Assembly (NCBI GenBank): GCA_034440635.1
Contig: JAOTON010001490.1
Coordinates: 1,408,501-1,472,500 of the forward strand
Origin: Lepas anatifera
Lineage: Eukaryota > Arthropoda > Thecostraca > Lepadidae
Length of the DNA: 64,000 bases
Direction of reading: 5' to 3'
The notes below the pieces were generated by a model. It was given only the letters and a program-made list of their open reading frames with translations. It ran no database searches and was not told the DNA's origin. Shown piece by piece: positions 55,311 to 64,000 of the stretch (the stretch's first letter is position 1; the number at the start of each line of letters is the position of its first letter). Position numbers and translations under genes: made by a program.

Positions 55311-57195
55311 CTTCACCCGTACGATTATTGGCGACGATGATGCAATAGGTAGACACATACTAGGTGCCCATACTCTTCCCGGGTGCTTGGAAAGGCGACA
55401 GAATGCCCTAGCTGACCGAGAAAGGTATAAAGTTGTCCAACAATAGTTTCAATCGCTACATGCGGTCCAGTTAAATCTAGGTTCAACGGCTAGGGCTCTA
55501 AATTTCGAGCGGCACGGCCCAAATTGGGTACACCACCTGGCAATCAAAAGGGCACCCTGGCAGTGATGGGGGCATGTGCCCCCTGTGCCTTCCTGGCTGC
55601 ACCCCTGGACAGTAGATCAACTCCGGGAGGAATTAGATAAGCTCAGGGGCCCGGATCAGCTCAAGGGGCACTAAAACAGCTAAAAGTACACCAGGCAAGC
55701 TCGGAGGCATCAAACTAACTCAGAGAGTATTTTATAGGTTCAGAAGGCACACTTATTTTCCCAGGAGGGCACCAGATTGACTACGAGGGCACCAGATCAG
55801 CTCAGAGGGCACATGATCAGCTCCAGGGGGCACCAGATGAGCTCCGCCCGTACGATTATTGGCGACGATGAGGCATTATCTGGAAACGGATTACGTGCCT
55901 ATGCTCTTCCCGGGTGCTTGGAAAGGCGACAGAATGCCCTAGCTGACAAAAAAGGCACTTAGTTGTCAAACAATAGTTGAAATCGCTAAAAAGCAGTCTA
56001 GTTACATCTAGGTTCAACGGCGCAGGGCACTAAATTTCGAGTGGCACGGACCAAAGAGGGTACACCACCTGGCAATCAAAAGGGCACCCGGCACCGATGG
56101 GTGCACATGCCCCCTGTGCCCCCTGGACGGTAGATAAACTCAGGGAGGCATTAAATAAGTTCAGGGGCCCGGATCAGCTCAAGGGGCAATAAAACAGCTA
56201 ATAGGGCAGCAGGCAAGCTCGGAGGCATCAGACTAACTTAGAGAGCATTATACAGGTTCAGAAGGCACAATTATTTATTCAGGGAGGGGGCACCAGATTA
56301 ACTACGAGGGCATCAGATCAGCTCAGAAGGCACATGATCATCTCCAGGGGGCACCAGATGAGCTCCACCCGTACGATTATTGGCGACGATGAGGCATTAT
56401 CTGGAAACGGATTACGTGCCTATACTCCTCCCGGGTGCTTGGAAAGGCGACAGAATGCTTTAGCTGACCAAAAAGGCACTTCATTGTTAAACAATAGTTG
56501 AAATCGCTAAATGCGGCCTAGTTCCATCTAGGTTCAACGGCGTAGGGCACTAAATTTCGAGCGGCACGGCCCGAAGGGGGTACACCACCTGGCAATCAAA
56601 AGGGCACCCGGCACCGATGGGGGCACGTGCCCCCTGTGACCCCTGGCTGCGGCCCTGGACAGTAGATAAACTACGGGAGGCATTAGATAAGTTCAGGGGC
56701 CCGGATCAGCTCAAGGGGCACTAAAACAGCTAATAGGGCACCAGGCAAGCTCGGAGGCATCAGACTAACTCAGAGAGCATTATACAGGTTCAGAAGGCAC
56801 AATTATTTATTCAGGGAGGGGGGCACCAGATTAACTACGAGGGCATCAGATCAGCTCAGAAGGCACATGATCATCTCCAGGGGGCACCAGATGAGCTCCA
56901 CCCGTACGATTATTGGCGACGATGAGGCATTATCTGGAAACGGATTACGTGCCTATACTCTTCCTGGGTGCTTGGAATGGCGACAGAATGCCCTAACTGA
57001 CCAAAAAGGCACTTAATTGTCAAACAATAGTTCAAATCGCTAAATGCAGTCTAGTTCCATCTAGGCTCAACGACGTAGGGCACTAAATTTCGAGCGGCAC
57101 GGCCAAAAAAGTGCACACAACCTGGCAATCAAAAGGGCACCCCGGCACCGATGGGGGGGCACGTGCCCCCTGTGCCCCCCCTGGCTGCGCCACTG
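55310..57195. repeat. Four-copy macrosatellite, period about 530 bp
   Basis: ACGATTATTGGCGACGATGA recurs at 55321, 55852, 56373 and 56906 (spacings 531, 521, 533). Each unit then has TTCCCGGGTGCTTGGAA, GGCGACAGAATGC, CAAACAATAGTT, TTTCGAGCGGCACGG, ACACCACCTGGCAATCAAAA and GTGCCCCCTGTG. The next minisatellite block follows (GGGCCCGGATCAGCTCAAGG, AACTCAGAGAGCATTATA). The last unit ends in the true element terminus. Confidence 0.93.
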
Positions 57196-57203
57196 CACTT
57201 AGA

Positions 57204-58110
57204 TCAGGCTCAGGGGCACCCTTAGACCCATGCTCGCGCTTTTCTCAGGAGTAACTCGACACCGATGTTCCGGGGCCCTCAAGATCAATATTTCGAGCCC
57301 CCCAAGACTAATGCTCGGTGCTCTGGAGCCTCTCGATGCCGATGCTCGGGGGTCCTGAACCCAGGCCTGGGGGCCCCTGGGACCAAACTCTGGGTCTCAT
57401 GAGGTCAATACTCGTGCCTCACTAATGAATCCCTCGATATCAATAGGCGGGGGCACCCCGAGGGGGGCCCTGAGCCCCTGAGACCAAGCTCGGGCCCCCT
57501 GAGACCAAGATCAGGGCCCCCGAGACCAATGCTCGTGTTTTCCAGTGCATACGGTCAGCCTTATGCATCAGATGCCCTCGGATGCCTCCCTGAGACCAAG
57601 CTCGAGGGCCCCTGACACTAAGCTCGGGGAGAGGGGGCCTGAGACCAAGCTTGGGGGCATCCCTGAGACCAAGCTCGGGGGTCCCCTGAGACCAAGCTCA
57701 GGGGCCCTGAGACCAAGCTCGGGGGCCCCTGAGACCAAGCTCGGGGGCCCTGATTCCAAACTCGAAGGGCCCCCTGAGACTAAGCTCGGGAGCTCCCTGA
57801 GACCAAGCTCGGAGGGCCCCCAGACACCAAGCTCGGGGCCTCTGAGACCAAGCTCGGGGGCCCCTGAGACCAAAATCGAAAGGCCCGTGAGACCAAAATT
57901 GAAAGGCCCGTGAGACCGAGCTCGGGGGAGGGGCCCTGAGACCAAGCTCGGGGGCCCTGAGGCCAAGCTCGGGACCCCTGAGACTGAGCACAGGGGTCCC
58001 CCAAGATCAATATTCGGTACTCTGGAGCCCTCGATACCGATTATCGGGGGGCCTCCTGAGACCAAGCTCGGGAGCCCCCCCCCGAGACCAAGCTCAGGGG
58101 CCCCCTGAAA
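57204..58110. repeat. Minisatellite, CCTGAGACCAAGCTCGGGGG type
   Basis: The most regular of these arrays at 57580-57985: units of about 20-24 bp, CCTGAGACCAAGCTCGGGGG. Its long open frames on both strands (RPSSGAPETKLGG; LRGPELGLRAPELGLR) are repeat artefacts. A partial 3' end of the middle element (CAGTGCATACGGTCAGCC) recurs at 57543 before the final one at about 58120-58193. Confidence 0.95.
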
Positions 58111-58193
58111 TCAATTTTTGTGTTTTTAGTGCATAAGGTCAGCCCAAGGGGGTCCGCGGACCCCTGAGACCCCCTCCCCTGGCTACACCACTG

Positions 58194-58800
58194 TCAGAAC
58201 ATCTCAAGGGGCCCATTCAAGCTCTCGGCCGCCCGGTCAGTGGCTGTAAAGCCTTATAGGGGTCCCAGACCATCTCAGGGGCCCTCAGTTCAACACAGAG
58301 GCCCATATTAGCTGTGATGACCAGATAAACTTAAGGGCCCGGATCATCCAGGGGCCCCTTGTCGGCATATTTGGGGCTTCAGAACATTTCAGGGTTTCAA
58401 TTAAAGCTTGTAACCAAATTTCAGAGCAGGGGCCCTATTCCTGTGCAGGGGCCTCAGGTAAGTTTAGGGTCTTCTGTGCATCACAGGGGATCCGGATTAG
58501 CTCAAGGGGCAATATTAACTTTACGGTCCCAGCTCAGCTCAGGGGCCACCCAGGTCGGTGGATATAGGTTCTGGCCAACTCACGGGGCCCTGTTTAAGGT
58601 CACGGCTCCTAGCTCAGTTTAGGCATCCTAGAACAGTTAATGCTGCCCAAACCATCTCAGGGGCGCTCAGTTCAGCTCAAGGGGCCCAGATTAGCTCGTA
58701 TGGCATCAGAGGCCAGTTCAGGGGCCCCGAGAAGCTTAGGGGACCTTAAAATCAACTCATAGGACCTCAACTTAGTTTAGGGGCGCAGGTAAGTTTAACG
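58194..58800. repeat. Degenerate minisatellite, right block of the outer element
   Basis: AGAACATCTCAAGGGGCCC, CCAGATTAGCTCGTATGG and similar units continue the array of 48518-48939. Confidence 0.87.
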
Positions 58801-58945
58801 GGGTTCCGGGGCAAGCTATCGGGACAGTTTGAGTTTCTTGCTTGATATTACAGTTGTTGATATTCTTATCTCCGTTGTGGGGGGGCCCATGCCAGAAAAG
58901 TGGGGGGCCAGTGGCCCCCTGGCCCCCCCGGTTCCTACGCCTATG

Positions 58946-59455
58946 GATCTATATATATATATATGATGATCAGACCGACTATGATGGCATCATAACCCTC
59001 CTAGATAGTTCCTAGCACAATTATTGGCCCTCATACAGATTAGCTGACTGAAAATCACGTCAGCCAATCTAGTGTGTTTTCCGAAAGTGAAAGACCAAAG
59101 ATGTTTTAAACATGTTTTAATCCTCAGCTTTATTTTTCTCAACCACTGCTCAAAGCCACAACTTGTCCTTCTCAAAAGTGTTTTATTCAATTTTCGTATC
59201 CGCTGTGTGTCTTTGTTGATCGAACATAGGTATATATTAAGCCTGATGATAACAAAAGTAATTATTTGTTGAAACGTAGCACGAAATAATATATACAAAG
59301 TAAATGACCATTGGAGAATTAATCTATGAATTGACAGAGCATACCAAAGGTGTCATAAGAAAAATAGAAAAGACTCAGAAGAAACTAACAAAAGCTAAGT
59401 ATGCTGTCGCGTTTAACAGCACATGCATTCGAGAGAATATTCTGCCAACATATTC

Positions 59456-59456
<1 letters not shown>
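58946..59456. other. No recognisable feature
   Basis: A short TA run at about 58951-58963, then AT-rich unique sequence. A 102-codon minus frame (58990-59298) is unrecognised. Confidence 0.3.

Positions 59457-59506
<50 letters not shown>
59457..59506. repeat. (TA)n microsatellite
   Basis: About 50 bases of TA dinucleotide with one TTTA interruption. It creates the Tyr-Ile repeats in overlapping frames. Confidence 0.97.
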
Positions 59507-59507
<1 letters not shown>

Positions 59508-59718
59508 GCAGGGGTGTGGATTTCGATCTCTTTGGGGGATGCCCTGGCACCCCCAATGGTGATTTGGGCACCCCCTGCCAAAATGTGCAGCAAAGTACTA
59601 ATGAGGTGCTTAAACAGAAATTGTCAAAAAATACGTGTTTAAGTATTATAATGACATTTTGTGTCTGACCTAAACGCAAATATTTTACCAAGCAACGGAA
59701 ATCCTCAGACATAATGGA

Positions 59719-60080
59719 CAGGGGCGGATCTAGCCGGTAGGTTTGGGGAAAAGCCAAAGATGATAAAAACGTCACGTGGTGAGAGTATGCCACAATTGAT
59801 GAACCCAAGAACCGATAAACCAACAAAATAGGTCACGGGGTCAAACATGTCGCCACAAGTTTCTGGTTTTGCTATCTAAGGCCTAAATTTTACACTGAAG
59901 TTGACTGGCTCTGTTTGAAGCTGGTAGTTGAAGCACCAAAACCTTCCTTAGAAGCTAAAAAGGAGTCGGCACGAAAAGGAGGCCGACAGCTTTGGGGGGA
60001 CAAAAACATAGTTTTGCCCTGAGCTTTTCTGTTTGGGGAGAGAGGCAAATGCCTTTTTGCCCCTCATGGATCCACCACTG
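59719..60080 (+). mobile_element. hAT-like MITE, family F, free copy, 362 bp
   Basis: Starts CAGGGGCGGATCTAGCCGGT and ends GGATCCACCACTG. The flanking octamers ATAATGGA (59711-59718) and ATAATGAA (60081-60088) match at 7 of 8. The interior (GTTTGGGGAAAAGCCAAAG, GTAGTTGAAGCACCAAAACC, GGCCGACAGCTTTGGGG) matches both mirrored copies in the giant palindrome. Confidence 0.87.
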
Positions 60081-60197
60081 ATAATGAACAATTATCAATG
60101 TATGTATGTACATACCTGAAATCATGCTTAGCAATGATGCAGTCCATAAGATACAGCAAAGTAGAAGTTTTACGATAAGTTTAAAACTCAACAAAAA

Positions 60198-60198
<1 letters not shown>

Positions 60199-60287
<89 letters not shown>

Positions 60288-60320
60288 AAAAAAAATATAA
60301 AAAAAAATTAAAAAATGTTA
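60199..60320. repeat. Poly-A tract
   Basis: About 120 bases of nearly pure A with few interruptions. It could be the tail of a retrotransposed sequence, but I recognise nothing upstream that would prove it. Confidence 0.95.
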
Positions 60321-60749
60321 TTCACGATATCTGAATTATGTGCATATTTGTCACTACACAATTCGTTCACACATTGAAAACAGTATTTGAAATAAAAAAG
60401 TGCGCAGCATCATGGGGACCCTTGTTCTAGGGCATGAGGTGTTTTCAAACATTTGTACATATTTGTAAATATTTGTATGCATCGGCATACTACGCACTGT
60501 TCAACATTTATAAGCAGTGCGTGTTCGGTTGCGTTCTGCCGGCTGATATCATGCCATGCCGTGACAGTCCGAGGGTCTACTATACATTTTATTGAGATGC
60601 AATAGTGTCACCAAATTTAAAAAGAGAAGCTGGCTGCATAAATATTCATTGTACCACTAATCAAGAACAAATAAAATCCAGGGCTGCATCGCTTCAAAAA
60701 TAAAACACTCGTTCTTGATTACTCCTATAGTGATCACACCTGTAAAAAT
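60321..60749. other. No recognisable feature
   Basis: AT-rich; nothing recognised. Confidence 0.3.
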
Positions 60750-60925
60750 AATTGTTGGGGTTTAACGACGCACCAACTGCCAGGGTCATACGGCGTCGCC
60801 AGCTCTCACCCTGTTGCAAGGGATTTTGGGGATCAGATAAACTGATTCAGAAGCTCCGCGGGGACTTGAACCTGGGACCAGTGGCTTAGAAGACAATGAC
60901 GTTATCCAATAAGCCAATTCATCGC
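60750..60925 (-). mobile_element. tRNA-derived SINE (family T)
   Basis: Second copy of the family seen at 31113-31290: AATTGTTGGGGTTTAACGAC, CACCAACTGCCAGGGTCATA, GGGATTTTGGGGATCAGATA, CTTGAACCTGGGACC (B box on the minus strand) and AAGCCAATTCATCGCCATG. Confidence 0.83.
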
Positions 60926-62331
60926 CATGATCCCACCTGCACCTGAAAAAAATCCATAAATCAACCTACAAACTCCCCTTGAAGCCTTTGGGCAAGGTAA
61001 TTCAGATATCACCGAGAATCGCACATACATACAAATATTCTTGGTAAGCATGTTTGAATATTTTATAAATATAGTTATTTGGGTATTATTCATTCACAGG
61101 GTTAAATGCTATCATTCATGAGGCACTTAATAACGAAAAATGCAGCACCTCAGATGCGAATAAAAACAGAACGCAGTTCTGTGTGTGGTATGAGGACTGT
61201 GTTTCAAATGATAATGTATTTACTTCTACCACCTACCCTCGTTTAGATCATGACGGCCCATAGAAAATATCAATCCAAATTTACTGGAAACAATTTTCGA
61301 AGCATACGTGGAGAAATAACATTTGTGAAACAGACGGAAGGGGGTCATCACAGTTTGTCTCCTACGATTAGGAAAACTCTCTGGCCCTGACATTAAAATG
61401 ACCAGGAACCTCATTATGATAATAATTATAGTTTTTAGATGTTGCAGCTACCCTAGCTATTGGCGCCTATACCACTAGATGAATCTTCCCACTGGGCGGA
61501 AGCTCTCTATAACTGACTGGTGGATATATTATGGTCACACTGTCTGTATATCACTATCTTTTATCCTAGGTTTTTTTTACAAAATATTATATCCTTTAGG
61601 AGTATATTTCCTATGTATATGCTCAGCGCCTAGCCAAATGAAGCTTTGAAATTCCCTGCAGGGTTGGGGTATGAGTTTCTATCTCTGGACGTGGAACGCC
61701 CAGTCACCTCTTATTTTTCATATTAGGGGCATTCCACGATAAAACGATCAAAAATATTCAATTTGACACCACCATGTCTAGAAAAAATCTGAAACTTTGT
61801 CTCCGGGGTAGTTCTTAGCCAGGAACACGCCTGTGATAATATTAGCCGCTCTCCGACCAATGGTGACCGAGTTATAGCCCGAGGCATTTTCGGGCGGTCA
61901 CCTTGTAGACTCATCTTTGATGCTTCATAATTCAAAAACGCATTCCCTGATTAACAAGTTTTGTGTATCATTGAACTTTTAAACCATACATATTTTGAAG
62001 AAAAAAATTACAATTTACAAAATTTTGACTTTTAATTCGTTTGACCTTTTCTTTTGTAACCTGGCTTGAACTGCTAGCAGTTGAAATTCACCTTCAACAC
62101 CTTAAAAATTTTGCTTCATAAATTATATTTTGATAAAAAATACGTTCTTGCTATTAATTCCAAATCTTTAGCACCTAAGGTAGGTATGCAGACGGTGTTT
62201 GACCACTGCATGAGTGCAGCCTTATGTTTAACACTGCAAACAAAGTGATTACTTTTGGAATCGGTTACTTGCAAAGATATTGTATTGTCTTTATGAAATT
62301 TTCATCGTGCAAGTGTCAGAGTTTATGATAA
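60926..62331. other. No recognisable feature
   Basis: About 1.4 kb, AT-rich; no supported frames or repeats. Confidence 0.3.
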
Positions 62332-62475
62332 TTAACACGCGTCCACACAAGGGGGCGGGTAACCGGCCTCCTCAGGTTTCCACAGGTAGATAAAAAAACG
62401 CTTTCACGCAGCGCCACCGTACTTCCTCTACCACTAACACCACATTTTTGCAACTTCTGGCAAAATAATTTAGGT
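62332..62475 (+). mobile_element. TTAA-element left-end fragment (family B-like)
   Basis: TTAACACGCGTCCACACAAG, GGGGCGGGTAACCGGCCTCC and a CGCAGCGCCACCGTACTTCC block resemble the left ends at 11514 and 16556. The rest is lost; a SINE fragment follows at 62510. Confidence 0.6.
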
Positions 62476-62509
62476 CAACTGGCAGCTGGTAGTTACCGTA
62501 AATACCGTA

Positions 62510-62720
62510 GGGCAGCTGGCAACTGACTGGTGAGAGGGTGACCTGAGGTAGGCAGCCGTCCTTATGCTTTGTGGTACGTTCAACTTTGGTTCCTTAACGT
62601 GGAAGTCACTCGTTTGGGTGTTGGGGTCGGGGTCTCTGTGAAAAGGCCCTTGATGACTCTAGTGAGACTCCGGCTCCTAAAACTGAACTGACAACAACTT
62701 TGAAACGATTTATAAAAAAT
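62510..62720 (+). mobile_element. tRNA-derived SINE (family S), head missing
   Basis: GGCAACTGACTGGTGAGAGG, GTGACCTGAGGTAGGCAGCC, GGGGTCGGGGTCTCTGTGAA and GTGAGACTCCGGCTCC match the body and tail of the copy at 8513. The tRNA-like head is absent. Confidence 0.75.
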
Positions 62721-62767
62721 AAAAATAACAGTCATTAAAGTGATAGAAAAAGATCCATTGTTGATTC

Positions 62768-62804
62768 ATTGCCCTCGTCTTCCTCGAAGGAAGACGAGGG
62801 CAAT
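62768..62804. repeat. Perfect 17-bp hairpin, 3-base loop
   Basis: ATTGCCCTCGTCTTCCT is followed by CGA and then its exact reverse complement. Confidence 0.95.
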
Positions 62805-63953
62805 GCTATAAATTTACAAATATTTGGGGTCAAACATCGCCACAAATTTGGGGAAAAATATGGCTAGTAATCCGTGAAAAAAGATAATGTTAATACATCT
62901 CCTGGTCCATGGCTTAAGCTCCAGCATTCTGATGGAGAAATTTCTGCTGAATTTTGCGCTATACAAGTGAACACGCCTCCACCAATCATCAGCCGTCATC
63001 CGCTAGATGCCGATTTCCCACGGGGCACAGAGGTTAGAAAGATCACGCACGCTGGTCACCGCTGACGCTGAGTTCAAGGCTCGGTGGGGAGAGGTTGCGT
63101 GACGGATTAAAAAAACGTACACGTGTGGTGTTGAAAATGGTGGTCGTTCTACCTGCTGCTGGACTGAGGGAGGACAGATATAGGAGACATTCTGTGCACA
63201 TGGGTGGATGTATGGGTTAGGTGTGTGTGCCGTGTGCGGTGCCGATATCACTTAAAAATATGCGCATGAGCTCATTAAATGAGTCTGGTATATGAATACG
63301 CTTGGTGGGTAAAATTGCGGGTCCCGATTGGAATCCTTAGGACTTATTGACATCAGGGTAAGTGGTACAGCTCTTAATTTTTTCATTGATACAAACTTAC
63401 AATGCACACGGTACGTGTGACATACACCACTAGCTGACTTTTCATGTGTGTGCATCACTAGAAGTTTAAGCTAATGCAATGGTTGTTTGAGGCGGAGGGA
63501 TAAATATCTCTGACCGTTCAAACATGGAGGGTCCAAGGTAAATCATAGGATGCGAAGCAATTGACTGAGTGGGTATGTATATTCTAATGACATTAGCATC
63601 ATTTCGTTCCTTAAGCATGGGCTACTCCTCTTTCGCATCCTTTCGATAGCGCTGCCACTCGGCGTACAGGCAGCCCGAAGTCACTATGCACTGCCGTCTA
63701 ACCGTGATTGTTCGGCTTTCTATTTGGAGGCACACAAATTATTTTGTATGCTACAACACTGCGCTGCTTATCTTCCGGATGACGTGGTGTTCCTAGTTAG
63801 CTATTTTTATTAATGCTATTTGTTACACTGCTATCAGACTAAGACGTTCAGCACTCAGATTTCAAAATATATCTAATTTTTCGGAACTGGGGCAGTTAAT
63901 GACCTCATAAGTCATGTCAAGTATTGCAAAGTGTGAATTGCAAACGGTGAGCC

Positions 63954-63957
<4 letters not shown>
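62805..63957. other. No recognisable feature
   Basis: No supported genes; short frames only. Confidence 0.3.

Positions 63958-64000
<43 letters not shown>
63958..64000. repeat. (TA)n microsatellite, continues past the window
   Basis: At least 43 bases of TA dinucleotide to the last base. Confidence 0.97.

Larger units (their letters stand above)
52596..57195 (+). mobile_element. Inner hAT-like element (4.6 kb) with perfect 8-bp duplication
   Basis: Starts CAGGGGCGCAGCCAGAGC and ends CCCTGGCTGCGCCACTG. Perfect CACTTAGA duplicates at 52588-52595 and 57196-57203. The left 1 kb is unique, including a 153-codon frame (53077-53538) that resembles nothing I know. Then come CCAGATCAGCTCAGGGGGCA-type minisatellite (53580-55310) and four macro-repeat units of about 530 bp (from about 55300), each ending with a version of the element's own 3' end (CTGGCTGC..CCCTGGACAGTAGAT). 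No transposase domain seen. Confidence 0.87.
48948..58193 (+). mobile_element. Middle hAT-like element (9.2 kb) with perfect 8-bp duplication
   Basis: Starts CAGTGGCGTAGCCAGGATTC and ends CCCTGGCTACACCACTG, inverted over about 14 bp. Perfect TCAGAACA duplicates at 48940-48947 and 58194-58201. The joined flank reads as ordinary minisatellite of the outer element, so the insertion site is clear. Inside: unique sequence (48948-49950), GAGACTGACTCTCGGGG-type minisatellite, a TTAA family-C element (50468-51673), more minisatellite, the inner hAT-like element (52596-57195) and a final array. A second copy of its 3' end (GGCTACACCACTG) occurs at 52445-52457. No transposase recognised. Confidence 0.87.
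47075..58945 (+). mobile_element. Outer hAT-like element swollen by minisatellite (11.9 kb)
   Basis: The left end CAGGGGCGTAGGAACGG (47075) is inverted at the right end CCGGTTCCTACGCCTATG (58945). The flanks GATCATAT and GATCTATA both begin GATC and may be a target duplication blurred by TA slippage; both flanks also contain TGATGATCA. A second copy of the right end (TTACAGTTGCTGATAGTTGT to CCGGTTCCTATGCCTATG) stands at about 48395-48517, directly before the minisatellite; the terminal copy is at about 58805-58945. Between them lies GGGCCCC-rich repeat plus the nested element 48948-58193. Without these, the core is about 1.4 kb with no recognised transposase. Confidence 0.7.

Noticed and set aside
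57545..58065. Open frames of 76-165 codons on both strands
   Set aside because: They follow the CCTGAGACCAAGCTCGGGGG minisatellite period and have no non-repeat content.
59375..59826. Frames with Tyr-Ile repeats
   Set aside because: Produced by the (TA)n microsatellite.
60106..60288. Lysine-rich open frame
   Set aside because: It is the poly-A tract read in frame.

Overview
This 64 kb window is non-coding, repeat-dominated DNA from an animal, most likely a marine invertebrate with a fairly large genome. That call rests on tRNA-derived SINEs, a CR1/L2/Jockey-type retrotransposon, a Penelope GIY-YIG fragment, many non-autonomous DNA transposons with TTAA or 8-bp target duplications, and several minisatellites. 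I cannot name the species. There are no operons, rRNA genes, CRISPR arrays or convincing intact protein-coding genes. Most long open frames are shadows of tandem repeats.

Layout: 1-920 is the end of a TTAA element (family A). 1621-5310 is an old minus-strand LINE, split by a full family-A element (3634-4654) and a 190-bp hAT-like element (4950-5139). 6880-9824 is a terminal-inverted-repeat element with an inverted SINE pair inside. 10362-11398 is a 21-bp minisatellite with higher-order structure. 11514-12317 and 12491-13437 are TTAA elements (family B, and an inverted dimer of family E). 15420-15832 is a Penelope endonuclease remnant. 16136-21051 holds a hAT MITE and nested TTAA elements. 21718-30800 is mixed sequence with two GC-rich patches, small hAT MITEs, a 74-bp minisatellite and a diverged duplication. 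31113-31774 holds two SINEs. 34411-34867 is a family-E element. 34990-37786 is a 2.8-kb near-complete palindrome with a 9-bp target duplication. 39487-43473 holds more TTAA elements, nested twice. 47075-58945 is the most unusual part: three hAT-like elements nested one inside another, each swollen by GGGCCCC-rich degenerate minisatellite and each with extra copies of its own 3' end. 59719-64000 has a hAT MITE, poly-A, a SINE, a hairpin and (TA)n.

The elements form a history that can be read from target duplications. TTAA-type elements repeatedly used TTAA sites inside other TTAA elements (B in A, B in D, E at the centre of the giant palindrome, C in a minisatellite). The hAT-like elements are repeatedly recognised by CAGGGGCG/CAGTGGCG ends and 8-bp duplications. 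Families A to D are also packed with AGGTCA/TGACCT hexamers. Candidate host exons are few and weak: 39354-39439 is the best formed by splice signals; 13893-14456 and 45136-45516 are open frames only.
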